DNA of 64,000 bases. Origin: G965261475 sp965261475 [NCBI: bacterium] (GTDB taxonomy: Bacteria; SAR324; XYD2-FULL-50-16). Made by a program: the position numbers and the translations under genes. The notes under the pieces were generated by a model. It saw nothing but the letters and a program-made list of their open reading frames with translations, did not search any database and was not told the DNA's origin. This document shows positions 1 to 8,626 of this stretch, piece by piece. The stretch covers positions 434,001-498,000 of the forward strand of contig OZ253454.1 of the NCBI GenBank assembly GCA_965261475.1. Direction: 5' to 3'. Numbering within the stretch: the stretch's first letter is position 1; the number at the start of each line of letters is the position of its first letter.

Positions 1-779
1 GCAATAATTTCATTTTTCTCTTTATTGTAAGAAAAAAACTGCTCTCTACTAGTTGTAGTGTTTTTGTTAATTACTTTTTGTAAAACAACTTTTAATTGGT
101 TGACAGGTATATATTTGAGGGGATATTTTTTGACTTGATAATCTGTTTTGGTATCAAAGACCTTGACTAACTCTGCGATGCGTTTTGTATTCTCAAGTGT
201 ATCTTTGATAATAAAAGAATTGGTTGGGTCAAATCTGATGATGGTTCCAGATTTAGAAAGAAAAGGGTTGATTGCCTTAAAAACCGTATTGATATTAGTA
301 TTTTCTACTAAAATAACGCGAGTAACTATAATATTAGAGCCAAAATCAGCACTATCCTTTGATTCTGTATTACTAATCAAAGCTTTTTTAGCGTCATTCA
401 CATTGACAACTCTGATAATATTATTTGCTTCTTGAATCAATCTTAAATCATTTACTACTAATATTTTTTCAAAAATATCGTAAGCCTCTTCAATAGAATA
501 TTTTTTAGGAGAAATGAGGGTGATGCGACGATTTTTTAAATCTCTTTCGTGGAAAAGAAAAGATTTTCTTGTAAATTGACTAATCACATCTAGTAAGGTG
601 CGTACTTCTATATTTTGAAAGTTTAACTCTACTAGCTCTCCTGCTTCAGGCGCACTTCCTTTTTGGGGGATTATTAACTCAGTCCCTTTTTCTCTAGTTT
701 GAGCTATGACATCTGTTATTACTAGCATAGATATTATCACACATAGTAAAATACAAATTTTTTTAAAATTTTGATTCAT
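1..779 (-). CDS. gspD: Type II secretion secretin GspD, N-terminal part (cut by window edge)
   Basis: I translated the minus strand from the ATG at 779; it stays open to the window edge, about 259 residues. It begins with a signal peptide (basic start, hydrophobic run, then VIAQ) and continues into secretin N-domains: LVELNFQNIEVRTLLDVI is the typical N0 signature, and a later NIIRVV-type segment fits an N1 repeat. Secretins of this family form the outer-membrane channel of type II secretion. The pore-forming C-terminal domain lies outside the window. Its start overlaps the end of the upstream 249-residue gene by 17 bases, so it is probably the last visible member of the lolA-led operon. The pseudopilin genes gspG-K at 23939-27108 support a T2SS assignment over a type IV pilus PilQ, though the N-domains alone do not fully exclude PilQ. 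Confidence 0.85.
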   Translation of the reverse strand, partial: MNQNFKKICILLCVIISMLVITDVIAQTREKGTELIIPQKGSAPEAGELVELNFQNIEVRTLLDVISQFTRKSFLFHERDLKNRRITLISPKKYSIEEAYDIFEKILVVNDLRLIQEANNIIRVVNVNDAKKALISNTESKDSADFGSNIIVTRVILVENTNINTVFKAINPFLSKSGTIIRFDPTNSFIIKDTLENTKRIAELVKVFDTKTDYQVKKYPLKYIPVNQLKVVLQKVINKNTTTSREQFFSYNKEKNEII

Positions 780-1512
780 TGTTTACTCCAAATTTTTTTT
801 CAAATAACCGTATAAAAATTTTTTTTTCTTTTGTCAGTATCTCTTGGTTATATTTTTCTGCTTGCTCTTTTGCTCCTCTCATACCTCCTAAATAAAATTG
901 ATACTCAAAAAAGAAGGTTAAATAAGATATAGCATATTGCTCAGCTTCCCAAGTTTCTATTATATAATAAATAAGACTTGTATTCAATAAAAAACTAGCA
1001 AAAGCCAATATGTAATTATTACTATACGCAAATCCTAAACCAGGGACTATAGATAGCAGCAAGGCTTTTTCAGGGTCTAATAATTCTATATTTTTTGAAG
1101 TATAAAAATTATCTTTTATTTTTGCAGCCTCCCAATAAAATTGTGCATTATTTAAATTGTTAAGTTGTAAATATGCTAGTGAGGTTAACCCTAAAATTTC
1201 AATATTCTTGTTTTGGGCAATTTGTTTGTTTCCAAGTTTTATGAGTTTATTATAATCTCTAATCAAATAGTAATTTTTTGCCAAGAACTTATCTAGCGCT
1301 AAACTTCTTTGGTGATAATAGAACTTCAATCTATTTAACTCTGAAATAGAGCGGTAATAGTCTTTTTGTAAAAAAAAAGATTCCGCTAAACTCCAATGAA
1401 ACTCCAATTCTTCTGTAGAAAATGCTTTTGTTTGAGCAAAAAGAATATTAGCCCAACAAATACACAAAACAAACAGCAACAATATTTTGTGGTAATTACT
1501 AAGTTGTCTCAA
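763..1512 (-). CDS. Unrecognised secreted/membrane protein with TPR-like repeats and TM2-like hydrophobic segment
   Basis: 249 residues. The N-terminus is a signal peptide or anchor (residues about 9-27, ending FAQ). Residues about 35-130 are helical and TPR-like, with repeated A/Y/L positions. A hydrophobic block then starts with PEKALLLSIVPGLGFAYS, which resembles the PGLGQ-type segment of small TM2/DUF5683-like membrane proteins, and is followed by another membrane segment around 170-185. I do not recognise a specific function. It lies between the 221-residue gene and gspD and overlaps the gspD start by 17 bases, so a role in assembling or tethering the secretion channel is possible but is inference only. 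The ATG at 1512 has no visible ribosome-binding site. Confidence 0.7.
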   Translation of the reverse strand: MRQLSNYHKILLLFVLCICWANILFAQTKAFSTEELEFHWSLAESFFLQKDYYRSISELNRLKFYYHQRSLALDKFLAKNYYLIRDYNKLIKLGNKQIAQNKNIEILGLTSLAYLQLNNLNNAQFYWEAAKIKDNFYTSKNIELLDPEKALLLSIVPGLGFAYSNNYILAFASFLLNTSLIYYIIETWEAEQYAISYLTFFFEYQFYLGGMRGAKEQAEKYNQEILTKEKKIFIRLFEKKFGVNNESKF

Positions 1513-1618
1513 AAGTAGGTTTGCAGTATAAAAAAGCTTATGGTTTACAAGTATTAGCTAGTAATATGATATTAGGTTGCAAACTACACCTGCAATTATT
1601 TAAACAATTTTTATACTT

Positions 1619-2284
1619 TTAAGGAATAGGAATATTTTGCTTTCCTTCTCTTAGAGAAAAAATTAAATTTGTGTCGTCTAGCCATTGCAGTGAAACCCTA
1701 GAGCTTTTACTTTCAAAAGATTTTGGAATTTTAATAATTACATTGCTGTTGTCTTTCAACAGACTAACTCTAAAAACAAATGTAGAATATTCTTTGCCTT
1801 CGTCGTAATTTTCGGGGTCATAGCTAACAATACGGTAAAAAGCTAAAGTATCTTTTTGATTATGCACAAAACCTGCAGCACTGAGATAAGGAATATCAAT
1901 TTTTTCTAGCTTACTTTCTTGCTCTTGATATCTAACAAGATGCTTATCTTCTTCGAGAGTAAATTGAAAGTATGTTGGTGCAATGAATTGAAACTCTTTA
2001 GCATTTGGATTTTGATAAGTGATTTCTTTTTGATTTTTTTGATTTTTGCTGATGAGTAGTAGGTGGTCTGCGTAGTCAAATGCTGCGATAATAGTTCTAT
2101 CAGGTAATTTGTGCAATAATTTATTATTTGCTCCATATAAGCCATTATCTATACGATTCTCAGGGAAAATTTGATACCCAGTCGGCAGCTCAACTACTCC
2201 TTTATGTTCTTTATCTACTTTGAGAGCTTGTGCGAAAAGCTCAGTGCTTGCTAGGAGTAAAAAACAAATAATAATTTTTTTCAT
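1619..2284 (-). CDS. Unrecognised periplasmic protein downstream of lolA
   Basis: 221 residues with a clear signal peptide (MKKIIICFLLLASTELFAQA). The mature part is mostly short alternating hydrophobic/polar stretches typical of beta-rich periplasmic proteins, with no cysteines to suggest a lipoprotein and no motif I recognise. The start overlaps the lolA stop by four bases (ATGA), so translation is probably coupled and the two are co-transcribed. It may work in envelope biogenesis because of its position between lolA and gspD, but nothing in the sequence shows a function. Confidence 0.7.
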   Translation of the reverse strand: MKKIIICFLLLASTELFAQALKVDKEHKGVVELPTGYQIFPENRIDNGLYGANNKLLHKLPDRTIIAAFDYADHLLLISKNQKNQKEITYQNPNAKEFQFIAPTYFQFTLEEDKHLVRYQEQESKLEKIDIPYLSAAGFVHNQKDTLAFYRIVSYDPENYDEGKEYSTFVFRVSLLKDNSNVIIKIPKSFESKSSRVSLQWLDDTNLIFSLREGKQNIPIP

Positions 2285-2922
2285 TTAATAATTTGTGTTC
2301 CTTTGCTTGGTACAAATTGAAACATACCTTTTTTAAACACTTTATTTACTACAAAATTCTGTAAATAAAATCTATTTTCTCCCGTACCATCAACAACTAA
2401 AAATGCTTGTATTTGGTAATCTTTTTTCGTTATTCCTAAGTGAAGTTCTTGAATAGAAGTATTTTTATCCCTAGGAGCTAAACAAATTTCTAATAAATTG
2501 CGTTTTTTGTATAGCTTGCGTTTACACTCTAGCTTAGAGAGTATCTGAAAATAGGTAGAAAGTCCATTTTTTTGTGATAAATAAAAAAACACATTGTTTT
2601 GGAATACTTCTTTTTTTTTGCTAATACTTACGCTATTTAATAGTATATCGTAAATCCATACTTGTTGTTCACCTACTATGACCAATTGTTGATCTGGTGT
2701 TTCATATTCCCAGCGCATAAGAGATGGTTTGCTAAAATAGACAATTCCTTTAGCGAATACCTCTTCGCCAGTAATACCTTTGGTATATTGCTGAAAATTT
2801 GCTCTAAAACTAGAGAGCCCATTCCATTTATCTTGCGTTTTTTGCAGTAAAAAACTCTGGTTAGCTAGGAGATTGACGCTAGAGATAATCCATAGAGAGC
2901 AAAAGAATAGTTTTTGGTACAT
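2281..2922 (-). CDS. lolA: Outer-membrane lipoprotein carrier protein LolA
   Basis: 213 residues with an N-terminal signal sequence (residues about 1-21). The body matches LolA: an early SFRANFQQ stretch, the GIVYFSKPSLMRWEYETPD strand region and the VIVGEQQVWIYD segment. The length is normal for the family (about 200). LolA shuttles lipoproteins through the periplasm from the LolCDE exporter to the outer-membrane receptor. A LolB-like lipoprotein is present at 51737-52348. This is the first gene of the minus-strand set lolA - 221 aa - 249 aa - gspD, and it faces the PHP gene across a 65-base divergent gap. LolCDE is not in the window. Confidence 0.88.
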   Translation of the reverse strand: MYQKLFFCSLWIISSVNLLANQSFLLQKTQDKWNGLSSFRANFQQYTKGITGEEVFAKGIVYFSKPSLMRWEYETPDQQLVIVGEQQVWIYDILLNSVSISKKKEVFQNNVFFYLSQKNGLSTYFQILSKLECKRKLYKKRNLLEICLAPRDKNTSIQELHLGITKKDYQIQAFLVVDGTGENRFYLQNFVVNKVFKKGMFQFVPSKGTQIIK

Positions 2923-2987
2923 ATTTACTTGTTGTTATTTTTGTCTTTGACTAATATTATACAACTATACAATTTTTAAAAAATTTT

Positions 2988-3866
2988 ATGCAAATAGACT
3001 TACATATGCATTCGACCTATTCTGATGGTAGTTTGCAACCTCAAGAAATTTTAAACCTAGCAATCAAAAACTCCGTACAAGTTATCTCCTTAACTGATCA
3101 CGATACAATACTAGGAGTCAAGAAAATGTTGGAGTTGGATTTATCAAAAATACATCTTATCAAAGGCATAGAATTAGATTCTTACCTAAAAGTCCATAAA
3201 AGATCCTTGCATATTCTAGGCTATGGTTTTACTCAAGATTTGAGCGAAGTGCAAAAAAAAATACAAAAGATCAGAGCAAACAGAGGAGCAAGAAACCTTG
3301 CTATTTTGGAAAAAATGCAAAAACTTGGTGTGCATATCAATCAAGAAGAATTACTAGCTAGTATTCACTCTCAAAGAGCAACTTCTATCCAAGAAATAGG
3401 TAGACCGCATTTTGCAAATTATCTAATAAAGAAAGGAATTGTTGGTAGTTTTGTCGCAGCTTTTGATGAGTATTTATCAGCAGAAACAGGAAAAGCATTT
3501 GTTGCTAGGGAAATAATTACACCGCAGGACATTATCACGATAATACACGAAATTGGTGGCAAGGCGTTTATTGCTCACCCTAATACTTTGAATCTTGACA
3601 AAGAGCAATTCGTTAAACTTGTAGTAGAACTCAAAGAAGCAGGGTTGGACGGTATAGAAATTTTGAATGCATCTATCAAAACTCATGCTTATAGTTTCTT
3701 TCTTAAGCAGGTAGCAGATAAATATAAGCTACTTTATTCTGCTGGCTCTGATTTTCATGGCGCATTAAAATCAAACGTGAATTTAGGTCAAGTCAAACAA
3801 AATGGTAAAATCAAGAAGCTCACTTCACAAGATATTAGCCCTTGGTTTTTAAAAATCTTAAATTAG
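2988..3866 (+). CDS. PHP-domain phosphoesterase (RNase AM / YciV / TrpH type)
   Basis: 292 residues. The PHP metal-binding pattern is clear: DLHMHSTYSDG at the N-terminus (first HxH), SLTDHD near residue 37, GIELD near 61, AHPN near 198, and the final GSDFH. This arrangement and length fit the TrpH/YciV subgroup, whose E. coli member is a 5'-3' exoribonuclease and 3',5'-nucleoside bisphosphate phosphatase. It is not the polymerase-associated PHP domain. It lies three bases upstream of dnaB, so the two are probably co-transcribed. The start follows an A/T-rich leader with no Shine-Dalgarno sequence. Confidence 0.85.
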   Translation: MQIDLHMHSTYSDGSLQPQEILNLAIKNSVQVISLTDHDTILGVKKMLELDLSKIHLIKGIELDSYLKVHKRSLHILGYGFTQDLSEVQKKIQKIRANRGARNLAILEKMQKLGVHINQEELLASIHSQRATSIQEIGRPHFANYLIKKGIVGSFVAAFDEYLSAETGKAFVAREIITPQDIITIIHEIGGKAFIAHPNTLNLDKEQFVKLVVELKEAGLDGIEILNASIKTHAYSFFLKQVADKYKLLYSAGSDFHGALKSNVNLGQVKQNGKIKKLTSQDISPWFLKILN

Positions 3867-3869
3867 TTT

Positions 3870-5243
3870 ATGGAAAAACCTATTTTGCCATTTGATGAAC
3901 AAGTAGAAAAAGCCGTTTTAGGTGCTATTCTTCAAAGAAACGATGATTTGATAGAACTAGCGTCGTCTCTCAAAGAGAATGACTTTTATATCCCGAAGCA
4001 CAAGTATATCTATCGGGCGATGCTAGAGTACTTAGAGCAATCCAAAAGCATAGATGAGGTTACTATTGCGCATAATCTAGATCAAAAGAATCTTCTTGCA
4101 GAATGTGGTGGTTTACTTTATCTCACAGAATTACTAGATGCCTCTCCAGCACCTGAGAATATAGGCTATTACAGCAGTATCTTAAAGGAACATTCTATAT
4201 CCCGTGAAGTTATTCGTATTTCTTCAGAAATTTCCAATAATATCAAAGCTCCTAATCAAAGTATAGAAGCTGTTTTATCTCAAGCACAAAAACGTCTGGA
4301 CGAATTAGCTCACCAGAGAATAGAAAAACTTTATTATCCCCTAGGTGAGGTACTTCAAACTAGTGAGCTAGACATCAAACAAATTATAGAACAAAAAAAA
4401 GAATTAACAGGCTTGTCATCTGGTTTTAGATTTTTAGATAAAATTACTTCTGGGTTACAAAACTCTGATTTAATTGTTATTGCTGCTAGACCCTCAGTAG
4501 GTAAAACTGCTCTTTCTTTAGATATAGCGTATAATGTAGCTGTGAGGGAAAAAAAAGGTGTTGCTTTTTTTAGTTTAGAAATGTCTAAGGAGCAAATTGC
4601 CAAAAGAATTATTAGCTCTAGCGCAACAATTAATAATAACAGGCTTCGCACAGGAAATTTAGAAAGAGTAGATTATCAAAAAATCACCAAAACGGTCGCA
4701 GAGCTCAAGAATATCCCTTTTTGTATTTGCGATCAACCGGGAATCACTAGTTTTGAGGTACAAACTTTGAGTAATCAAATAAATCGTGACCTGAAAGGTA
4801 ATCTAGGGCTGATTGTTGTAGATTATCTACAACTAATGGGCTCTGTTGGAAAATATAACAATCGCCAAGAAGCAATTGCAGAAATCTCTCGTAGCCTAAA
4901 GTTAATAGCAAAAAAATTCAATGTGCCTGTGATAGCTAATGCCCAACTCAATAGAGATTTAGCAAAAAGAAAAGAGAAACGACCGGTTCTATCTGACCTC
5001 AGGGATTCTGGAACTATAGAGCAAGATGCAGATATTGTAATGTTTATTTATCGTGATGTAATGCATGATGTCCATACCAAGCATAAAGATGATGCAGAAA
5101 TTTTGGTTAGTAAGTTTAGAAACGGAGAAACTGGTAAGCATTATCTTAGATTTATGGGAGGATATACACAATTTGTTGATCTTAGTGAAGAAGAAGAGCA
5201 ACAGCGTAAAATGGAAGATTTAGAAGATGTCTCTCCTATATAA
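3870..5243 (+). CDS. dnaB: Replicative DNA helicase DnaB
   Basis: 457 residues, normal for DnaB. The N-terminal DnaB domain starts with PFDEQVEKAVLGAIL. The RecA-like domain carries the Walker A motif ARPSVGKTA (lysine about residue 212), the ISSSATINNNRLRTG region, and the Walker B/H3 segment LIVVDYLQLM (aspartate about 318). It ends with the usual LRDSGTIEQDAD and SKFRNG motifs. No intein interrupts it. DnaB is the hexameric 5'-3' fork helicase. A strong intrinsic terminator follows at 5271-5298. The gene lies three bases after the PHP gene and uses an ATG without a visible Shine-Dalgarno sequence. Confidence 0.97.
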   Translation: MEKPILPFDEQVEKAVLGAILQRNDDLIELASSLKENDFYIPKHKYIYRAMLEYLEQSKSIDEVTIAHNLDQKNLLAECGGLLYLTELLDASPAPENIGYYSSILKEHSISREVIRISSEISNNIKAPNQSIEAVLSQAQKRLDELAHQRIEKLYYPLGEVLQTSELDIKQIIEQKKELTGLSSGFRFLDKITSGLQNSDLIVIAARPSVGKTALSLDIAYNVAVREKKGVAFFSLEMSKEQIAKRIISSSATINNNRLRTGNLERVDYQKITKTVAELKNIPFCICDQPGITSFEVQTLSNQINRDLKGNLGLIVVDYLQLMGSVGKYNNRQEAIAEISRSLKLIAKKFNVPVIANAQLNRDLAKRKEKRPVLSDLRDSGTIEQDADIVMFIYRDVMHDVHTKHKDDAEILVSKFRNGETGKHYLRFMGGYTQFVDLSEEEEQQRKMEDLEDVSPI

Positions 5244-5270
5244 ACACAAGTGTATCTTGATTTAATCAGC

Positions 5271-5298
5271 TTAAAAATGCAAAACTTTGCGTTTTTAA
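5271..5298 (+). terminator. Intrinsic terminator after dnaB
   Basis: A near-perfect inverted repeat pairs TTAAAAATGCAAA with TTTGCGTTTTTAA (one U-G wobble) around a two-base centre. The descending arm contains the T run. It lies 27 bases after the dnaB stop codon. Confidence 0.75.
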
Positions 5299-5328
5299 AC
5301 TACTTGTCAAAATTATAAACATGGATAA

Positions 5329-5344
5329 TGTGATTATAATCACA
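5329..5344. promoter_or_regulatory. CRP/FNR-type palindrome in a convergent gap
   Basis: TGTGATTATAATCACA is a perfect 16-base palindrome and fits the CRP consensus TGTGA-N6-TCACA exactly. Its centre includes TATAAT, so it could overlap a -10 element. It lies between the convergent ends of dnaB and the hydantoin-racemase gene, not in front of either. No CRP-family regulator is encoded in the window, so use as an operator is inference. Confidence 0.45.
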
Positions 5345-5370
5345 AAGAGCAAGTTTTGAGCAGTATTGTT

Positions 5371-5399
5371 AAAAAAATAGCAAGAGTGAAGGATCTTGC
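5371..5399 (-). terminator. Intrinsic terminator for the minus-strand liv/racemase operon
   Basis: Read on the minus strand, GCAAGA (5399-5394) pairs with TCTTGC (5385-5380) around an eight-base loop and is followed by TATTTTTTT. It lies about 20 bases past the stop codon of the racemase gene. Confidence 0.6.
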
Positions 5400-5418
5400 A
5401 GGTAGCAAGCTAGAAAAA

Positions 5419-6117
5419 TTATTTTTTTCTAGGGTAGGCATAACTGCCAATTTTACTTGTACTTAGACCTGCTCCGATAATTGCTTCGCACATTTTGACA
5501 GCACAAACTACTCCATCTATGACAGGTATTTTGCATTCTTTACTAAGAGCAGAGGTTAAGTCTGCCATGCCTGCGCATCCTAGTATAATAGCTTCGCAAT
5601 TATCCTGCTGAATAGCAGTTAGAATTTTGTGTTTTATTTCTTGTTTTGCTACCTTCAAGTTGTGTTCTAAATCTAATACTGGAATATTTGCGGCGTGAAC
5701 TTTTCTACAAAAATTAGTCATACCGTAGAGTAAAACTAATTTTTCAATGATAGGCACAGAGCGAGCTAGAGTCGTGATAACGCTAAAAGAGCTAGCAATA
5801 GTAGTTGCAAAATGCATAGCTGCTTCACAAATACCTATTACAGGTCCAGCTACAAGCTCGCGACAAGCGTCTAAGCCGGGATCATCAAAACAAGCAATAA
5901 CATAGCCATCTGCTCCACGCTCTTGAGCTTTTTTGACTTCTGCTATCAACCCCGCTAAAGACATGACCTCATCATAGTGACCTTCAATACTAACAGGAGT
6001 ATTTTTTGGATTGCTTGCTAAAATTTGTGTGTTTGGAAAAGCAAACTCTTGTGCTACTATGCCAGCTTTTTGAGTCATACTAGCAGTAGAATTGGGATTT
6101 ATCAGCGCTATTTTCAT
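5419..6117 (-). CDS. Hydantoin racemase / Asp-Glu racemase family protein
   Basis: 232 residues. The family is shown by IALINPNST at the start, the first catalytic cysteine in VIACFDDPGLD (Cys76) and the second in ILGCAGM (Cys181). Positions 76 and 181 are the numbers of the two catalytic cysteines in characterised rhizobial hydantoin racemases. Such enzymes interconvert the D and L forms of 5-substituted hydantoins. Related family members act on allantoin or maleate, so the substrate is open. The ATG directly abuts the stop of livF, making it the last gene of the Liv transporter operon, which suggests that its substrate or product is imported by that system. No hydantoinase or carbamoylase gene is in the window. 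Confidence 0.8.
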   Translation of the reverse strand: MKIALINPNSTASMTQKAGIVAQEFAFPNTQILASNPKNTPVSIEGHYDEVMSLAGLIAEVKKAQERGADGYVIACFDDPGLDACRELVAGPVIGICEAAMHFATTIASSFSVITTLARSVPIIEKLVLLYGMTNFCRKVHAANIPVLDLEHNLKVAKQEIKHKILTAIQQDNCEAIILGCAGMADLTSALSKECKIPVIDGVVCAVKMCEAIIGAGLSTSKIGSYAYPRKK

Positions 6118-6843
6118 TTAAGTTATTTCTCCTGATAGATAAAGTTTTTGAATAGTGTCGTTTTTACGCAATTCTTCCGAATTACCACTAATAGCAATTT
6201 TACCAGTGCTAAAGGCGTAAGCTCTATGAGAAATTTTAAGAGCCATTCTAGAGTTTTGCTCTACTAGAACTATAGAAACCTTATCTTCTTGATTGATAGC
6301 TAAAATAGATTTAGCAATATCTTGGATTAACTTTGGTGCTATACCTAAAGAAGGCTCATCCATCAATAGTAGCTTAGGGCGAGACATTAAAGCTCTTCCT
6401 ATTACTAGCATTTGTTGTTCTCCTCCGCTCATAGTAGCAGCAGATTGGTAAAATCTTTCTCTCAAACGGGGGAACTTTTGCAACACTTTTTCTAAATCAT
6501 TTTGTACTTGTTTTTTATTTTTACGAGTAAAAGCACCTATAAGCAAATTATCTTTGACGCTCATATAAGGAAAAACACGCCTACCTTCTGGTACCATAGA
6601 AATGCCTTTTTTGACAATCTCAAATGGCTCTTTGTTATCAATAGGCTCACCAAGATAACGAATTTCACCTTGTTGAATTTTTCGTAATCCTGTAATTGCA
6701 CGTAAAACAGATGACTTTCCTGCACCATTGGCTCCAATTAACGCAATAATCTCACCTTCTATGATATTGAAAGAAATATTTTTTAAAGCGTGAATACGGT
6801 CGTAAAACAAGGAAACATTTTTTATAGTAAGTAATTCATTCAT
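6118..6843 (-). CDS. livF: Branched-chain-amino-acid-type ABC transporter ATPase (LivF family)
   Basis: 241 residues. Walker A is IGANGAGKSSVLRAI, the Q-loop region contains VPEGRRVFPYMSV (the GRRVFP pattern is characteristic of LivF), the signature is MSGGEQQML and Walker B is LLLMDEPSLGIAP. LivF energises import together with LivG. It lies between livG (34 bases upstream) and the racemase gene (0 bases). The imported solute may be an amino acid, amide, urea or hydantoin; the ATPase does not tell which. Confidence 0.9.
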   Translation of the reverse strand: MNELLTIKNVSLFYDRIHALKNISFNIIEGEIIALIGANGAGKSSVLRAITGLRKIQQGEIRYLGEPIDNKEPFEIVKKGISMVPEGRRVFPYMSVKDNLLIGAFTRKNKKQVQNDLEKVLQKFPRLRERFYQSAATMSGGEQQMLVIGRALMSRPKLLLMDEPSLGIAPKLIQDIAKSILAINQEDKVSIVLVEQNSRMALKISHRAYAFSTGKIAISGNSEELRKNDTIQKLYLSGEIT

Positions 6844-6877
6844 AATTTTAGTTTAAGTGCTCGGGCGTAATTTATTT

Positions 6878-7660
6878 TTAATAACCAATGCTATCATCTT
6901 CAACTCCTAAATATGCTTCTATTACTTTTTCGTTATTTTGAATTTCTTTTGGCGTGCCTTCTGCTATTTTTTTTCCAAAATTTAGCACTACAATACGATC
7001 AGATATTGCCATTACAGCTTGCATGTCGTGCTCTACTATCAATACAGTGATACCTCTCTTTCTTACTTCACTAATCATAGCTACAGCTTGAGCAGTTTCT
7101 TCTGGGTTCATTCCTGTAAAAGGCTCATCTAATAGTAAAACAGTAGGATTGGTAGCAAGTCCAATAGCTATTCCTAAAGCTCTCAAATGCCCGTGGGGTA
7201 GGTTGAGGGCAATTTCGTCTTTTATACTAGTTAATTTTAAAAATTCTAAAATCTCATCAGCAGAACTTTTAAAGTCTGATTCATCACTGATTGCTTGTGG
7301 AGAATTTATAAAAAATCCAAACAAACTTGCTTTAGAGCGTAAGTGATGGGATATGATAACATTGTCTCTTACACTCATATTGCGAAAAATTGTAGTCTCT
7401 TGAAAGGTGCGTACCACACCCATTCTTGCTACAGTGTGAGGATTAAGACCTGATATTCTTTGACTTTGAAACAAAACTTTGCCCTTATTTGGTCTGATAA
7501 AGGAAGAGATCAATTTAAATAAAGTAGATTTACCAGCGCCGTTAGGTCCAATCACAGATAATATTTCTTTTTCTTTTACTTGAAACGAAACATCATTCAC
7601 AGCTATTAAGCCGCCAAAGCGACATGTAAGATTTTTGATTTCTAAGATCTGGTCTGTCAT
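6878..7660 (-). CDS. livG: Branched-chain-amino-acid-type ABC transporter ATPase (LivG family)
   Basis: 260 residues. Walker A is IGPNGAGKSTLFKLI and Walker B is LLLDEPFTGMNPEE; the NPEET stretch and the GVVRTFQETTIFRNMSV region are typical of LivG. The signature-loop region (NLPHGHLRALGIAIGLA) is divergent: the usual LSYGxQR is replaced by LPHGHLR, as often seen in LivG-like proteins. The start overlaps the livM stop by four bases (ATGA). The C-terminus has the LivG-like GTPKEIQNNEKVIEAYLG tail. Confidence 0.9.
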   Translation of the reverse strand: MTDQILEIKNLTCRFGGLIAVNDVSFQVKEKEILSVIGPNGAGKSTLFKLISSFIRPNKGKVLFQSQRISGLNPHTVARMGVVRTFQETTIFRNMSVRDNVIISHHLRSKASLFGFFINSPQAISDESDFKSSADEILEFLKLTSIKDEIALNLPHGHLRALGIAIGLATNPTVLLLDEPFTGMNPEETAQAVAMISEVRKRGITVLIVEHDMQAVMAISDRIVVLNFGKKIAEGTPKEIQNNEKVIEAYLGVEDDSIGY

Positions 7661-8625
7661 GAGTTTAATTTATTTTTTTTAAAACGAAGACTCAGCAGAC
7701 CATTAGGTAAAGCTAGCATCAAAATAATAAGTATGCTAGAGAAAATAAGCAATTGGTAAGCCCCTGTTTTGAACAGAAAATCCCATCCAAAGTATAGTAT
7801 TAAGGTCCCTATTATTGGTCCAAAGATATAATTTAATCCTCCTAAAAAACAATAAAGCATAAAATTTATTGAATCAGCAATAGCAAAACTAGAAGGATAA
7901 ACTGATTGCGAGATAGCAGAAAAAATAGCTCCCCCTAGTCCTCCTAGGAAGGAAGAAATAGCATAAGTTAATATACGTAGATAAACGATATTAACTCCAA
8001 TAGAAGATGCAAGCTCTTCATTTTGCTGCAAGGATCTACATAAGATGCCCCATCTGGAATGGACTAGTCTATAGAGCATAGCAAAGCTGATTAACATTAA
8101 AATTACAGCTAGATAATAAAAACCTAAATTTAAATTTTCTAAATTATTAAAATCTGGTATAAGGGTAATCCCAAAAATTTTTAGAGCACCGGGTAAAGGA
8201 ATATTGACAATTCCGCGAGCACCATTAGTAATGGAAAGTGCTTGAGAAAACAATCTTGCTACTTCGGTTAATGTCAGAGTTACCATCGCAAAATAGACGC
8301 CTTTCAAACGCAGAATAGGTAGTCCAATCAAAACACTCACTAAAGCACAAAACAAGCCTGCTAGCGGCAAGGTATACCAAAAAAGAATGTTATACTTTAC
8401 AACTAATATAGCGGATACATAACCACCTGCTAGTGCATAAGCACCTTGACCTATGTTGATACGTCCGATAAAAAAAGTTAACCATACTCCCGCACTAATG
8501 ATGCTAAGTAAGGCTATAGAAGTAAAATTATAAAATAAATCTCCTCTATCAAAAATTGTTAACAGCCAAGGAGTGATAACTAATAAAATAAATAAAACAC
8601 CAATAATAAATAGCTTTTTTTTCAT
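7657..8625 (-). CDS. livM: ABC transporter permease (LivM family)
   Basis: 322 residues with about nine hydrophobic segments. The family is shown by YFAMVTLTLTEV, the AISSFLGGLGGAIF loop and the GGLNYIFGPIIGTLIL segment near the C-terminus. With LivH it forms the membrane channel of the importer. livH ends two bases upstream and livG overlaps its end by four bases. Confidence 0.9.
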   Translation of the reverse strand: MKKKLFIIGVLFILLVITPWLLTIFDRGDLFYNFTSIALLSIISAGVWLTFFIGRINIGQGAYALAGGYVSAILVVKYNILFWYTLPLAGLFCALVSVLIGLPILRLKGVYFAMVTLTLTEVARLFSQALSITNGARGIVNIPLPGALKIFGITLIPDFNNLENLNLGFYYLAVILMLISFAMLYRLVHSRWGILCRSLQQNEELASSIGVNIVYLRILTYAISSFLGGLGGAIFSAISQSVYPSSFAIADSINFMLYCFLGGLNYIFGPIIGTLILYFGWDFLFKTGAYQLLIFSSILIILMLALPNGLLSLRFKKNKLNS

Positions 8626-8626
8626 T

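Noticed and set aside
148-435. A 95-residue plus-strand frame opposite gspD
   Set aside because: The minus-strand translation is clearly a secretin N-domain; the plus frame is a shadow with no family character.
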